The notes: generated from the sequence alone by a model not told the origin. Shown: positions 7,151 through 15,983, numbered from the stretch's first letter. The stretch is DNA of 64,000 nt from Microlunatus endophyticus (GCF_014646195.1 NZ_BMMZ01000001.1:1-64000), one strand, 5' to 3'. Made by a program: numbers and translations.

Positions 7151-8716
7151 GTGCGGGTCTTCAACATCAACAAAGCGGTCGGCCTGGCCTCCAGCGGCGT
7201 CGAGTACGCCCAGAAGTACCGGCGCGACGTGCTCGCCGACATCGCCGGCATCGACGACTACTACGTCTTCACCGACTACCTGGCGACCAACCCGAGCAGG
7301 TTCACCGACCGGCTGGGATTCGAGCGCTCACAGGTGCTCTGGATCTACAACGTGCTGACCGGGCGCGACACACTCGGGTGCACGCTCGGGGTGGACGACT
7401 TCATCGCGATGATCAAGCAGCCACACGCCGCTCCCCAGGTCGCACCCGACCACACCGACGTCGTCGTTTCCGGCTCGGCCGTGCGCTATCGGATCCAGAC
7501 GCTCCCGGGTCGACTCGTCAATCGGGTCGAGATCATGATCAGCGATCAGCTGGTGAGCGTGGAACATTACGACGAGTCACTGAACAACATCGAGCACTTC
7601 TACCAGAACCGGCTGGTTCGGCGTACGTTCTACTCTCCCGACGGACGCCTTGCCGCCGAGCAGTTCTACCGGCCCGGGCCTGAGCCGGGAGAGACGGAGA
7701 TCACCCGGACGGTGATCACGCCGGTCTCACCGCTCTACGACTCGACCATCCGGGCCGTCCGACGCCGGCCCAGCTCGTTCGTCGGTGATGTCGTGCTCGA
7801 AGGCCGGTCGCAGTTCTTCCAGTATGTCTTCGCTCGCCTCTTCAGCCGGCCGGACGATGTGGTGATCGTCGATCGGGCACTGGACGTGATCGACGGCATC
7901 TACCCGGTGATCGGCGACCACCGGCTGTATTCGATCGTGCATGCCGAGCACTACGACCTCAAGCAGATCGAGGACGGGGTGCTGCTGTGGAACAACCACT
8001 ACGAGAATGTCTTCACCCGGCCGGACCTGGTCGACGGATTCATCGTCTCGACCCATCGCCAGCAGGAAGTGCTGGAGGCTCAGCTGGCAGGGCGTCTGCG
8101 GTCGGAGGAATTCTCGGTGGCGTGCATCCCGGTCGGAGTGATCAAGGAACCTGTCGGCCGACCCGATTACGACCGATCCGCAATCGTCACCGCGAGCCGG
8201 CTCGCGGACGAGAAGCACATCGATCTGCTGATCCGTGCGGTCGCTGCGGCGCGGAAGGTGCTGCCCGGACTCCGGCTGGACATCTACGGCGAGGGGAAGC
8301 GGGACGGTCTGCTCGCCGCCGTCCGGGAGACCGGGACGCAGGACTGCGTCCGGCTGATGGGTCACCAGAAGCTGGACGGCGTACTGGGCTCGTACGGCCT
8401 GTACGTCTCCGCGTCGACCTCGGAGGGCTTCGGGCTCTCGCTGCTCGAGGCGATGGCCGAAGGCCTGCCGATCGTCGGCTTCGACGTCGACTACGGGAAC
8501 CGGGAGCTGGTCGAGCCTGGTGTCAACGGTGAGCTGGTGCCCTGGACGTCTGATGATCACGGCGTCACAGCGATCGCCGACGCCATTGTCAAGATCCTGA
8601 CCGCCGGATCCCTGGATGACATGCGCAAGCAGAGTCTGCGGAAGGCGGGGGCCTATACCGCGCCCAACATCGGCAAGCTCTGGGAACGGCTGTTGCGCCC
8701 GGAGCAGATGTGCTAG
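7151..8716 (+). CDS. gtfA: Accessory Sec glycosyltransferase GtfA homologue
   Basis: 521-residue cytoplasmic GT4-type glycosyltransferase. In characterised systems GtfA, with its co-activator GtfB, transfers the first GlcNAc to Ser/Thr of serine-rich adhesins before SecA2 export. The N-terminus carries the typical opening (VFNINKAVGLASSGVEYAQ, then YRRDVLADIAGIDDYYVFTD). The insertion domain follows at about 75-200. The nucleotide-sugar domain has GEGKRDGL and the EX7E element in EGFGLSLLEAMAEGLPIVGF (about residue 426). Starts at GTG 7151, with no clear ribosome site, so translational coupling to the gene before is likely. Overlaps gtfB by 7 bases. No adhesin substrate is visible in the window. 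Confidence 0.9.
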   Translation: MRVFNINKAVGLASSGVEYAQKYRRDVLADIAGIDDYYVFTDYLATNPSRFTDRLGFERSQVLWIYNVLTGRDTLGCTLGVDDFIAMIKQPHAAPQVAPDHTDVVVSGSAVRYRIQTLPGRLVNRVEIMISDQLVSVEHYDESLNNIEHFYQNRLVRRTFYSPDGRLAAEQFYRPGPEPGETEITRTVITPVSPLYDSTIRAVRRRPSSFVGDVVLEGRSQFFQYVFARLFSRPDDVVIVDRALDVIDGIYPVIGDHRLYSIVHAEHYDLKQIEDGVLLWNNHYENVFTRPDLVDGFIVSTHRQQEVLEAQLAGRLRSEEFSVACIPVGVIKEPVGRPDYDRSAIVTASRLADEKHIDLLIRAVAAARKVLPGLRLDIYGEGKRDGLLAAVRETGTQDCVRLMGHQKLDGVLGSYGLYVSASTSEGFGLSLLEAMAEGLPIVGFDVDYGNRELVEPGVNGELVPWTSDDHGVTAIADAIVKILTAGSLDDMRKQSLRKAGAYTAPNIGKLWERLLRPEQMC

Positions 8717-10044
8717 CGCTCTTCGATCACTACGACGACGCGGCCCGGGAGCTGCTGCGGTCGTTGGCCACAGCGGGCATCACCTGCACGCCGGTGGTGA
8801 TCTCCTACGACGGCGAGTTACCGGACGGTGCGGTCTGCCCGTTCACGACCTATACCGGGATCGAGCGGAAGGGTTCGCCGCTGTTCTTCAACGAGGTCCC
8901 GGTTCCGGCCTGGTGCGAGATCCGGCACGCGCAGCAGGCCTACGGCGAGATTCTGCGCGACGGGAGCCTGCTCGGCCGGATCAACTACGAGCCGAACTCC
9001 TTCCGGCAGGTGGCCAGCGTCGACTGGCTGCTGCCGGACGGCACCCTCGGCCACACCGATCTCTATGACCGCTACGGCAACCGGTACGCGACCATCCACG
9101 CCAGCGACGGCGTCGCCTACCAGACCGTCTACCGGGGGCCGGGGGAGTACGAGATCGAGGTCGATCATCGCAGCCGGCTGGTGACGATGCGGTCGCGGGA
9201 CAGCCGGTTGAGCTTCGCGACCCTGACCGACTTCGTCTCGTACTTCCTGGATGATCGTGTGGTGGGCGACTCAGGGCCCGTCGACGATCGGGTCTTGATC
9301 AACTCGCTGTCCTATCCGCTGTTCGTGGCGCGCAAGCGCGCTGCGGGGCAGCCGAACACCACCTTGTTCTGGCAGGAACTGATGCCGGGCGCGGTGCCGG
9401 AAAACATGGTCACGGAGCTGGAGCAACCGACGGCTCTGACACGTATCGTGTTCTGCGACCAGCGACTGCTCCGGAAGGTGGTGTCGCAGCACCCGGACAC
9501 CGCCGTGGAGCTGACCTACCTCTCGCACCTCGGACAGTTCGCCGACAAGGAGGGCTATCACCTCCGGCGTGCATTCACCCTGACGAACAGCGACGAGATC
9601 CCCGCTCTGGTCGACTTGCTCGAGACCTTCCCCGAGGTGACCTTCTCGGTGGCGGCGCTGACGCTGATGAGCCAGAGGCTGCACGAGCTGGCGGCCAGGT
9701 ACGCCAACCTGACGCTGACTCCGACGATCAATCTCCGGGGGTTGAGTGAGGAACTTGACAAGGCGTCCGTCTATCTCGATATCAACGCCGGCTCGCAGGT
9801 CCTCGATGTCGTCAGGGCGGCGTACTACCTCGACCTGGTGGTGCTGGCACTCACCCCGTACGCCAAGGCGCCCGACTACTCCCTCACGTTCTCGACAGTC
9901 GAAGAACTGAAGGAGCAGCTGGCTGCCGTGATTACTGATCCGGCCGGCCGATCGCGGGCACTGGATGCGTTGCACACCCAGCACGGCCCGCGATCGACCC
10001 CGGCTGATTACCGACGGCTCTTGTCCGAGGCGGACTTGTTGTAG
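8710..10044 (+). CDS. gtfB: Accessory Sec glycosylation chaperone GtfB homologue
   Basis: 444-residue partner of GtfA, belonging to the catalytically inactive co-activator that binds the acceptor polypeptide. Family marks are MLALFDHYDDAARELLRSL at the N-terminus, the strand-rich middle (SPLFFNEVPVPAWCEIRHA, then NSFRQVASVDWLLPDGT and LYDRYGNRYAT) and the GT-B-like C-terminal half (RVLINSLSYPLFVARKRAA, LDINAGSQVLDVVRAAYYLD). The start GTG at 8710 overlaps the gtfA stop, typical of an operon producing a stable complex. The 3' end is duplicated by a 14-bp tandem repeat. Best known from streptococci, staphylococci and lactobacilli. Confidence 0.9.
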   Translation: MLALFDHYDDAARELLRSLATAGITCTPVVISYDGELPDGAVCPFTTYTGIERKGSPLFFNEVPVPAWCEIRHAQQAYGEILRDGSLLGRINYEPNSFRQVASVDWLLPDGTLGHTDLYDRYGNRYATIHASDGVAYQTVYRGPGEYEIEVDHRSRLVTMRSRDSRLSFATLTDFVSYFLDDRVVGDSGPVDDRVLINSLSYPLFVARKRAAGQPNTTLFWQELMPGAVPENMVTELEQPTALTRIVFCDQRLLRKVVSQHPDTAVELTYLSHLGQFADKEGYHLRRAFTLTNSDEIPALVDLLETFPEVTFSVAALTLMSQRLHELAARYANLTLTPTINLRGLSEELDKASVYLDINAGSQVLDVVRAAYYLDLVVLALTPYAKAPDYSLTFSTVEELKEQLAAVITDPAGRSRALDALHTQHGPRSTPADYRRLLSEADLL

Positions 10045-10084
10045 GCGGACTTGTTCAGGCGGACTTGTTCAGGCGGACTTGTTC
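10028..10084 (+). repeat. 14-bp tandem repeat at the end of gtfB
   Basis: Unit AGGCGGACTTGTTC. One diverged 15-base copy lies at 10028-10042 inside the last gtfB codons and stop. Three perfect copies follow at 10043-10056, 10057-10070 and 10071-10084. On the minus strand the same units form the end of the DUF4331 relic (L-N-K-S-A). Copy number may vary by slippage. Confidence 0.9.
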
Positions 10085-10290
10085 AGGGCGGCGGGAGTCG
10101 TGGGCAGGGCCTGGGTGTTCCAGTAGTCCTTCTGCGCCATCGGCACCACGACCTCCTTGAAACAACGGGTTGCCGATCGTCGCCAGCGGATCGGTGACGC
10201 CTTTCGGCCGGTGACCGTTGTGGGTCAGGTCGGTGATCGGCACCTGCAACGCGATCGGGTGCACGTTGAGGTTCTTGGTGACGTTCACCC
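10069..10290 (-). pseudogene. DUF4331 family remnant
   Basis: Minus-strand coding fragment in two frames. One gives NLNVHPIALQVPITDLTHNG then GVTDPLATIGNPLF. A frame shift later it reads KEVVVPMAQKDYWNTQALP and ends ALNKSA. The series 'VH-IALQVPI-LT', 'D-ATIG', 'NPL-EVV-P-QKD-N' is that of the C-terminal part of DUF4331 proteins, with the segment between TIG and NPLF deleted. The 5' end is absent and replaced by an oppositely oriented coding fragment. Relic of a once longer secreted-type protein. Confidence 0.55.
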
Positions 10291-10450
10291 ATCCTGACGA
10301 CGAGGTCGAGGATCGGCTCGACCACGTCCAGGCCATCCGACCTGTGGTCGAAGAATTGACCGGGGCCGATCCGCACGACATCGCCCGCTTCTGCCGGGTG
10401 GCGATCAACCGGCTCCGGCCCGACGAGCAGTTCCGGGGTGCGTCCTGCTT
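10290..10450 (+). pseudogene. Coding-like fragment, unknown family
   Basis: Plus-strand frame with strong GC3 bias, HPDDEVEDRLDHVQAIRPVV then EELTGADPHDIARFCRVAIN and RLRPDEQF. It has no proper start or matching flanks: one side joins the DUF4331 relic, the other runs into the MarR gene end. It is probably a piece of a gene brought in by rearrangement. Family not recognised. Confidence 0.3.
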
Positions 10451-10474
10451 GGGCCGATACCCGTCCGGCGTTCG

Positions 10475-11002
10475 TCACTTCTCCTGCTTGGGGTCCTGGT
10501 CGACGAGTTGGTCGATGGTCCCGATCAGTTCCCGTACGGCCGGAAGTGCGGCGGTGATCAGGTGCTGCCAGCCCGGGTGCAGGTCGTCGTAGGCGGTCCG
10601 CAGGATCCCCGCGTTGGTGGCCTGCCACCGCAACACCGCATCCTCGCCGGTCGGCGTCAGCGTGAGCCGAACGGTCCGGCGGTCGTCGGTGTTGCTGCTT
10701 CGGGTGATCAGATCAAGTGCTGACAAGCCGTTGACCAGGGTGGTCACCGAGTTGGGTGCCAGGTGCAGGAAGCGGGCGATCTGGCTCGGCCGGGCGCCGG
10801 GATTCTCCGCGACCGCGGATAGCAACTCCAGTTGCGCCACCGACAGCGCGTTGTCCGGGTCGGCGGACCGGGCTGCCCGGCGCATCGCGCGGCGGAGTCG
10901 GGCCACGGCGTCGGCAAGCTCGCGCTCGGACCCGGGGGCGACCGGGTCCCTTCCGGTCTGCCGTGTCGATCCCTGATGCTCCAGTTGCGTCACGTCGGTC
11001 AC
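10475..11002 (-). CDS. MarR family transcriptional regulator
   Basis: Winged-helix repressor of about 175 residues. The wHTH lies in the middle: SVAQLELLSAVAENPGARPS, then QIARFLHLAPNSVTTLVNGL and the wing SSNTDDRRTVRLTLTPTG. The open frame begins at 11068, but the extra N-terminus would overlap the end of the transporter gene and is unnatural, so the GTG at 11002 (V-T-D-V-T-Q) is preferred, with AGGAA some bases before. It lies 34 bases downstream of the MFS gene in the same direction. The two probably form an operon in which MarR controls the pump. Ligand unknown. Confidence 0.85.
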   Translation of the reverse strand: MTDVTQLEHQGSTRQTGRDPVAPGSERELADAVARLRRAMRRAARSADPDNALSVAQLELLSAVAENPGARPSQIARFLHLAPNSVTTLVNGLSALDLITRSSNTDDRRTVRLTLTPTGEDAVLRWQATNAGILRTAYDDLHPGWQHLITAALPAVRELIGTIDQLVDQDPKQEK

Positions 11003-11036
11003 TGTATTCCTATATTTCCTGCACAGAGGCAATGGA

Positions 11037-12458
11037 TCACACGGTGGGCGGTGCGGATTCCGTGTCACGTGGCGAGCGGGTCAGCACCGCCGTGGCGATT
11101 CCGACCAGTCCGACGGTGGCCAGGCACAGCAACGCCACCCGGCCGCCGGAACCGGTGTCGGCGGTGTGGAGGGAGAGGGTGACCACCGATACGCCGAGGG
11201 CGGTGCCAAGGCTACGGGCGACATTCACCAGCCCGCCGCCGGTTGCCGAGAGCCGTGCCGGGATCTGGGACATGATCGTGGTGTTGTTGGCCGGAATGAA
11301 GAGCCCGAGCCCGGCTCCGACGGCGAACAACAGCGCCGCCGGTGCGAGTGGACTCGTCGCCACACGGGGCATCACCCAGGCGAGCCCGGTGACCGCGGCG
11401 GTCGCCACGAGCGCGCCGAGGATCGCTCGCGCGCCCACCGTCAGCCTGGCCGGTAGTAGGCGCTGGACCAGAACGGCCGCGAAGCCGAAGCCCAGTGGAA
11501 GGCACGACAGAACGAGGCCCGAGGCGCTGCGGGAGCCGAAGAGCTGGGGCAACAGTGTGAGCGGACCGAAGAGCACCAGGTAACCGCACAGGGCCCCGAT
11601 CAGGCCGAGCCAGACCTGCCGCGGCCGCAGCATCGACGGCCGGATCAGCGGATCGGCAGCCGAACTCTCCCAGCGCAGGAACCCGGCGCCGGTCACCAGG
11701 CCGCCGATCAGCAATGCCAGCGCGAGCCACCACGGCATCGGCAGGCCGGACAGCCCGGAGATTCCGAGCAGGACCGCGGCCGCCGCCGCCAGCAACGTCG
11801 TCAGGCCGGCCAGATCGAAGCGCTGGACCGCCGTACGCTCCCGGGTGCGCGGCAGCAGGAACCATCCCGAGACCAGCCCGAGGATCCCGAACGGCAACCC
11901 GATCCAGAAGATCCAACGCCAGCCGAGGGTGGAGACCAGAATGCCGCCGACCAGCGGGCCGGCCGCCAGGCCGATCGCCTGGGCGGCGGACTGGATCCCG
12001 AGCGCCGTCCGCATCTGCTCGCGCGCGACGCTGGTCACCACCAGTGCCACGCTGTTGGCCTGCAGCATCGTCGCGCCGATCGCCTGGACGACCCGGAAGC
12101 CGATCAGCCAGCCGAGGTCCGGCGCGAAGCCGCACGCCACCGAGGCGGCCGTGAAGACCGCGAAGCCGTACAGGTACATCAGCTTCCGGCCGCTGGCGTC
12201 GGCGATCCGGCCGGCCGCCGGCAACAGCCCCACGAGGGTGATCAGATAGGCCAGGGAAACCCATTGCACGCCGGCCAGCGGCTGGTGGAACTCTCGTTGC
12301 ATGGCCGGGAACGCCAGTGTGGTGATGCTGGCGTCCAGTTGTCCGAGAAAGGCGCCGAAACACACCGTGGCGACGGCGAACCAACCTGCCGAGCGGTGCT
12401 CGCGGACGGCGTCCGGGCGGGGGCGTTCGGTGCGCAGGGCTTGGAAGGGCTCGAACAT
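11037..12458 (-). CDS. MFS multidrug transporter, DHA2 (EmrB/QacA) type
   Basis: 473-residue drug:proton antiporter of the cytoplasmic membrane with about 14 hydrophobic helices. Motif A appears as AGRIADASGRKLMY after TM2, motif C-like glycine-rich helix at LAAGPLVGGILVSTLGWRW, and the D1-like TM1 acid in GAFLGQLDASITTLAFP. These define the 14-TM DHA2 group exporting hydrophobic or cationic drugs. It is followed by the MarR gene on the same strand and is divergent from the AICAR-transformylase gene. Substrate not predictable. Confidence 0.9.
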   Translation of the reverse strand: MFEPFQALRTERPRPDAVREHRSAGWFAVATVCFGAFLGQLDASITTLAFPAMQREFHQPLAGVQWVSLAYLITLVGLLPAAGRIADASGRKLMYLYGFAVFTAASVACGFAPDLGWLIGFRVVQAIGATMLQANSVALVVTSVAREQMRTALGIQSAAQAIGLAAGPLVGGILVSTLGWRWIFWIGLPFGILGLVSGWFLLPRTRERTAVQRFDLAGLTTLLAAAAAVLLGISGLSGLPMPWWLALALLIGGLVTGAGFLRWESSAADPLIRPSMLRPRQVWLGLIGALCGYLVLFGPLTLLPQLFGSRSASGLVLSCLPLGFGFAAVLVQRLLPARLTVGARAILGALVATAAVTGLAWVMPRVATSPLAPAALLFAVGAGLGLFIPANNTTIMSQIPARLSATGGGLVNVARSLGTALGVSVVTLSLHTADTGSGGRVALLCLATVGLVGIATAVLTRSPRDTESAPPTV

Positions 12459-12629
12459 CCAACTTCTTCTGTAACCGAATGATTGGGGCGCTTACGATCA
12501 TACGAGTCAACGGAAGTGTCACCAAAATCATTCTCAAACAGATGTAAAACGCCCGGTATCGGGCAGCCGACTGGCTTCGGGCGGTCGGTCAGGTGGCCAC
12601 TCCGGGCGGTCGCCTGCCAGACTTGCGCC
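12459..12629. promoter_or_regulatory. Divergent intergenic region, MFS and AICARFT genes
   Basis: 171-base AT-richer gap. An 8-bp inverted repeat GAATGATT (12477-12484) and AATCATTC (12526-12533) spans the middle, a plausible regulator site for the MFS-MarR operon. Exact -35 and -10 boxes are not clear. Confidence 0.35.
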
Positions 12630-13757
12630 GTGGATCTGCGCTACGGAATGAACCCGAACCAACCGCATGCCTCGATCGAGCCGGTCGGCGACCGGCTCCC
12701 GTTCGAGGTGGTCTCCGGATCACCCGGCTTCATCAACCTGTTGGACGCCCTGAATTCCTGGCAGCTGGTCCGTGAGGCCACCGCGGCGACGGGCCGTGTC
12801 GCCGCAACCTCCTTCAAACACGTCTCGCCTGCTGGTGTTGCAGTGGACGGGCCGGTGCCGGGCTTCCTGCTGGACGTGCTGCGCACCAGCGACGACAAGC
12901 TGAGCCCGGTCGCCTCGGCCTATCTGCGCTCCCGCAGCTCCGACCCGCGGGCCTCCTACGGTGACTTCATCGCGGTCAGCCACGAGGTCGACGAGTCCTG
13001 CGCCCTCTTGATCAAGAAGGTCGTCTCCGACGGAATCATCGCTCCCGGATACACCGCGAAGGCACGCGAGATCCTGGCGCAGAAACGGGACGGCAGGTAC
13101 CTGGTGCTGCAGGCCGACCCGGATTTCGAGCCGCCCGCGACTGAGACCCGGGAGATCTTCGGCGCCCGCCTGGTGCAGGACGCCGACATCACGCCGCTGA
13201 CCAAGGACTCCGAGCTGGGCAATGTGATCATCGGCAAGCTCGAGGACGGCGTCGGTGATGACCTCATCCTCGGCCTGATCGCGTTGAAGTACACCCAGTC
13301 CAATTCGGTCGCGTACTCCCGCGAAGGTCAGGTGATCGCGATCGGAGCCGGACAGCAGTCCCGGATCGCCTGCACCCAGCTGGCGGGGGAGAAGCTCGCC
13401 ACCTGGCTGTGGATCCAGCATCCCCGGATCCGCGAGGTCGCCTCGGCCCAGAAGGGCCAGGACCGGCTGAATCTGCTCTATGCCTTGGCTTTGGCCGACC
13501 AGGCCGGCACCGGCGACTTGATCAGCCAGGCGTTGACCGATGCCGAACGTGCCGAGATCCTCGACCGGGCCACCGGGGTGAGCTTCACCTCCGACGGCTT
13601 CCTGCCGTTCTCCGACAACGTCGAAGAGGCCCATAAGTACGGGGTCTCGGCGATCGCCGCGCCGACCGGCTCGGTCCGCGACGACGCCGTTTTCAATCGT
13701 TGCGAGGAGCTGGGCATCGCCTTCGTCGGCACCCCGAGGCGCTACTTTCATCACTGA
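12630..13757 (+). CDS. Stand-alone AICAR formyltransferase
   Basis: 375-residue protein made only of the AICAR transformylase domain of purine biosynthesis, which formylates AICAR to FAICAR with 10-formyl-THF. Motifs are LRYGMNPNQPHA at the N-terminus, ATSFKHVSPAGVAV with the catalytic Lys-His, VSDGIIAPGYTAKAREIL, YTQSNSVAYSREGQVIAIGA and GQQSRIACTQLAGEK. The IMP cyclohydrolase (MGS-like) domain of normal PurH is absent. Free-standing homologues of about 390 residues are known in bacteria. The GTG at 12630 is chosen because the L-R-Y-G-M opening starts here; the longer frame back to 12483 lies in the promoter gap. Whether a full purH exists elsewhere is unknown. Confidence 0.9.
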   Translation: MDLRYGMNPNQPHASIEPVGDRLPFEVVSGSPGFINLLDALNSWQLVREATAATGRVAATSFKHVSPAGVAVDGPVPGFLLDVLRTSDDKLSPVASAYLRSRSSDPRASYGDFIAVSHEVDESCALLIKKVVSDGIIAPGYTAKAREILAQKRDGRYLVLQADPDFEPPATETREIFGARLVQDADITPLTKDSELGNVIIGKLEDGVGDDLILGLIALKYTQSNSVAYSREGQVIAIGAGQQSRIACTQLAGEKLATWLWIQHPRIREVASAQKGQDRLNLLYALALADQAGTGDLISQALTDAERAEILDRATGVSFTSDGFLPFSDNVEEAHKYGVSAIAAPTGSVRDDAVFNRCEELGIAFVGTPRRYFHH

Positions 13758-13784
13758 TTCGTCCGCCGCTGCCGCGATCTTGGT

Positions 13785-13832
13785 CTTGTGGCGCGACTTC
13801 CGGGGACGAGCTCCGTACGCGTTTGCCACAAG
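13785..13832. promoter_or_regulatory. 8-bp inverted repeat between genes
   Basis: CTTGTGGC at 13785-13792 and GCCACAAG at 13825-13832 around a 32-base loop, in the gap between the AICARFT gene and the pseudouridine synthase gene. It could be a terminator stem for the first gene or a binding site for the second. No T-tract. Confidence 0.3.
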
Positions 13833-13863
13833 GATTCGATGAGTCGCGCTGGAGGTGTTGATC

Positions 13864-14613
13864 ATGGATTGGCAGTCTGTACGCGAGTATCGGGTGCTGT
13901 ACGGCGATGATCACGTGCTGGTGATCGACAAGCCGGCAGGGATCGCGCTGGTCGGGGAGCGCAACGACACGGATCTGATGCAGCAGGCACGGGAGGCCGG
14001 CGACTTCGTGATGCCGGCGCACCGCATCGACAAGGTCACCAGCGGCGTCGTGCTGCTGGCCCGTGATCAACCGACCCACGCCGTCCTGACCCGGCAGTTC
14101 AGCGACCGGACCGTGATCAAGGACTACCTGGCGATCGTCCGCGGCACCGGCTTGGCCGACGAGGGCGAGATCGACCTGCCGCTGAGCGTCGGGCGCAAGT
14201 CCCGGGTCCGGATCGCTGCGGACCGCGAGGCCATCCGCGAGCAGCCGCCCGGGCACTGGTCGGTGCCCGACGACCGGGTCTTCGACCACGTACGCAGCTA
14301 TCCCGCCCGGACCAGCTACCGCCGGCTCGCCCGGAGCGAGCCCGCCCGGGACGAGGGGGACACCGGGCACACCGTTCTCCAACTGCGGCCGCACACCGGG
14401 CGTCGGCACCAGTTGCGCGTGCAGTTGGCCTGGATCGGACACCCGATCGAAGGCGATCCGCTGTTCTGCCGGCCGCCGGTCGACCGCACCTTCCTGCACG
14501 CCTGGCGGCTCACCTTCGCCGACCCCGCGACCGGTCACCCGATCACTGTGACCGCGGAACCGGATGACGCCTTCTGGGCCGGGTTCGACGGGTCGCGCCC
14601 ACCGACCCGCTGA
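13864..14613 (+). CDS. RluA-family pseudouridine synthase
   Basis: 249-residue RNA pseudouridine synthase. The catalytic aspartate lies in HRIDKVTSGVVLLARD (RluA consensus HRLD-x-x-TSG), after the strand pair DDHVLVIDKPAGIAL. Later motifs are KDYLAIVRG and the C-terminal RPHTGRRHQLRVQLA-IGHPIEGD-L signature. No S4 RNA-binding domain is present, so it is of the short RluA/TruC-like kind acting on rRNA or tRNA. The ATG at 13864 has GGAGG eight bases before it; an in-frame GTG at 13855 overlaps that site and is less likely. Confidence 0.88.
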   Translation: MDWQSVREYRVLYGDDHVLVIDKPAGIALVGERNDTDLMQQAREAGDFVMPAHRIDKVTSGVVLLARDQPTHAVLTRQFSDRTVIKDYLAIVRGTGLADEGEIDLPLSVGRKSRVRIAADREAIREQPPGHWSVPDDRVFDHVRSYPARTSYRRLARSEPARDEGDTGHTVLQLRPHTGRRHQLRVQLAWIGHPIEGDPLFCRPPVDRTFLHAWRLTFADPATGHPITVTAEPDDAFWAGFDGSRPPTR

Positions 14614-14663
14614 AGGCGGGAGCTGCGGTTGCTCGCCGGGTCCTGCGGGTAACCGGGCAGACG

Positions 14664-15983
14664 ATGAACACTGCGCCGGACAAAGTGATCGCCTCCTTCG
14701 ACTCGGCGAGCGTGCTGCACGCCGCGCTGGTGGCCGCGCTCGAAGGACGGCCGTTCTCCAACCTGGGAAATCCCGAGCCGCTCGGGCGCCTGGTGCGGGT
14801 GGCCGCCCGGTTGCCGTGGCCGCTGCTGCGGGGCATCTACAGCCGGATCGGCGGCGCCGAGGGAATCCCTCCGGACAGGCTCGGCGAGATCGACCTGTCC
14901 GCCGTCGCATCGGCATTCGCAGGCGCCTACCCGCGGCGCCGCTATCCGGCCGCAGTGATCGGCGCCAGCAACGGCGCCCTCACCCATCTCGCGGCAGCGA
15001 TGCAGATCCCCTGGTTGCCGCAGACGGTGTTGGTCCCGGTCAGCCGGCACGCGGAGCCGGAGCGGGCGGACCTGGCTCTGGAATTCGGCCGGCGCTGGGG
15101 CGCCGACCTGCTGGCCGCCAATCCGCAGGTCGTTCTGCACCAGATGCACGACGCCGCCCAGGACGAGCTGATGATCGCCCGGATGGCCTATTTCCGGGTC
15201 AAATGGCAAGCGCTGCCGGAAGCGTACGCGACCTTCCTGGCCGAGCGGCTGACACCCGGGGCCCCGGTGTTCCTGGCCGAGGACCGGCTCACCTGGCCGG
15301 CCACCCGGGTCGGTGACCGGCACTGGTTCCAGACGGGCGGGCTCGGCGGGCTGTCGCCCGAGGAGCATCTGGCCGCGCCGCACGCCCCCGCTCCGGACGA
15401 GCAGGCGCCCGAGGCCGAATGGGGGGTCGAGCCCGGGTTCGTGGACGCGATCCGGCAGTGGTGCGCCGACCATGATCATCCGCTGGTAAGAATCAGCTAC
15501 CGCGGACCGCAGCAGGCTTCCGGTCCGGTCGCGCAGATACTGCGATCATGGCAGCGCGAGCGGGGCGAGCGCAGCGACGAGTTGATCATCCCGTCATTCA
15601 TCCTCGGCGATCCGTGGCGGACCATCAACCGGGCACTGGTCCCTTACTGGACGTACTTCGCGGTCCGTGACGCGGTCTCCGCCCTCGACGAATACCTCGC
15701 ATCCGCCGATCGGTTCCGACGAGTGTTCGTACTCGGTTTTCAGCACGGCGCCGAATCGCCGGGGCTGGCCAGGCCCGAGGACTACCGGTCGGTCATCGGC
15801 CGACACGGGGCCGAATCGGTGATGGTCGGTGTCCGAACTCGCCAGTGGCCACACGACATCGGCAGCCTGGCCCGCTACGGGCAGGCCCTCGATGATCTGC
15901 CGCCCGGCAGCCGGCCATGGGAGCCGCTGTGTCCCGACGCCGTGATCACGGCGTTGCAGCAGTCGGGGATGGTGACCGGCTGA
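14664..15983 (+). CDS. Hypothetical protein with GASNGA element
   Basis: 439-residue soluble protein that I do not recognise. It contains a nucleophile-elbow-like GASNGALTHLAAAM at about residue 99 and otherwise shows alternating alpha/beta character (DLALEFGRRWGADLLAANP, RVFVLGFQHGAESPGLARP). No signal peptide or membrane helix. Its stop TGA shares a base with the ATG of the following alpha/beta-hydrolase gene, so both are almost certainly co-expressed and probably act together. It may itself be a divergent hydrolase; no function is proposed. Confidence 0.75.
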   Translation: MNTAPDKVIASFDSASVLHAALVAALEGRPFSNLGNPEPLGRLVRVAARLPWPLLRGIYSRIGGAEGIPPDRLGEIDLSAVASAFAGAYPRRRYPAAVIGASNGALTHLAAAMQIPWLPQTVLVPVSRHAEPERADLALEFGRRWGADLLAANPQVVLHQMHDAAQDELMIARMAYFRVKWQALPEAYATFLAERLTPGAPVFLAEDRLTWPATRVGDRHWFQTGGLGGLSPEEHLAAPHAPAPDEQAPEAEWGVEPGFVDAIRQWCADHDHPLVRISYRGPQQASGPVAQILRSWQRERGERSDELIIPSFILGDPWRTINRALVPYWTYFAVRDAVSALDEYLASADRFRRVFVLGFQHGAESPGLARPEDYRSVIGRHGAESVMVGVRTRQWPHDIGSLARYGQALDDLPPGSRPWEPLCPDAVITALQQSGMVTG

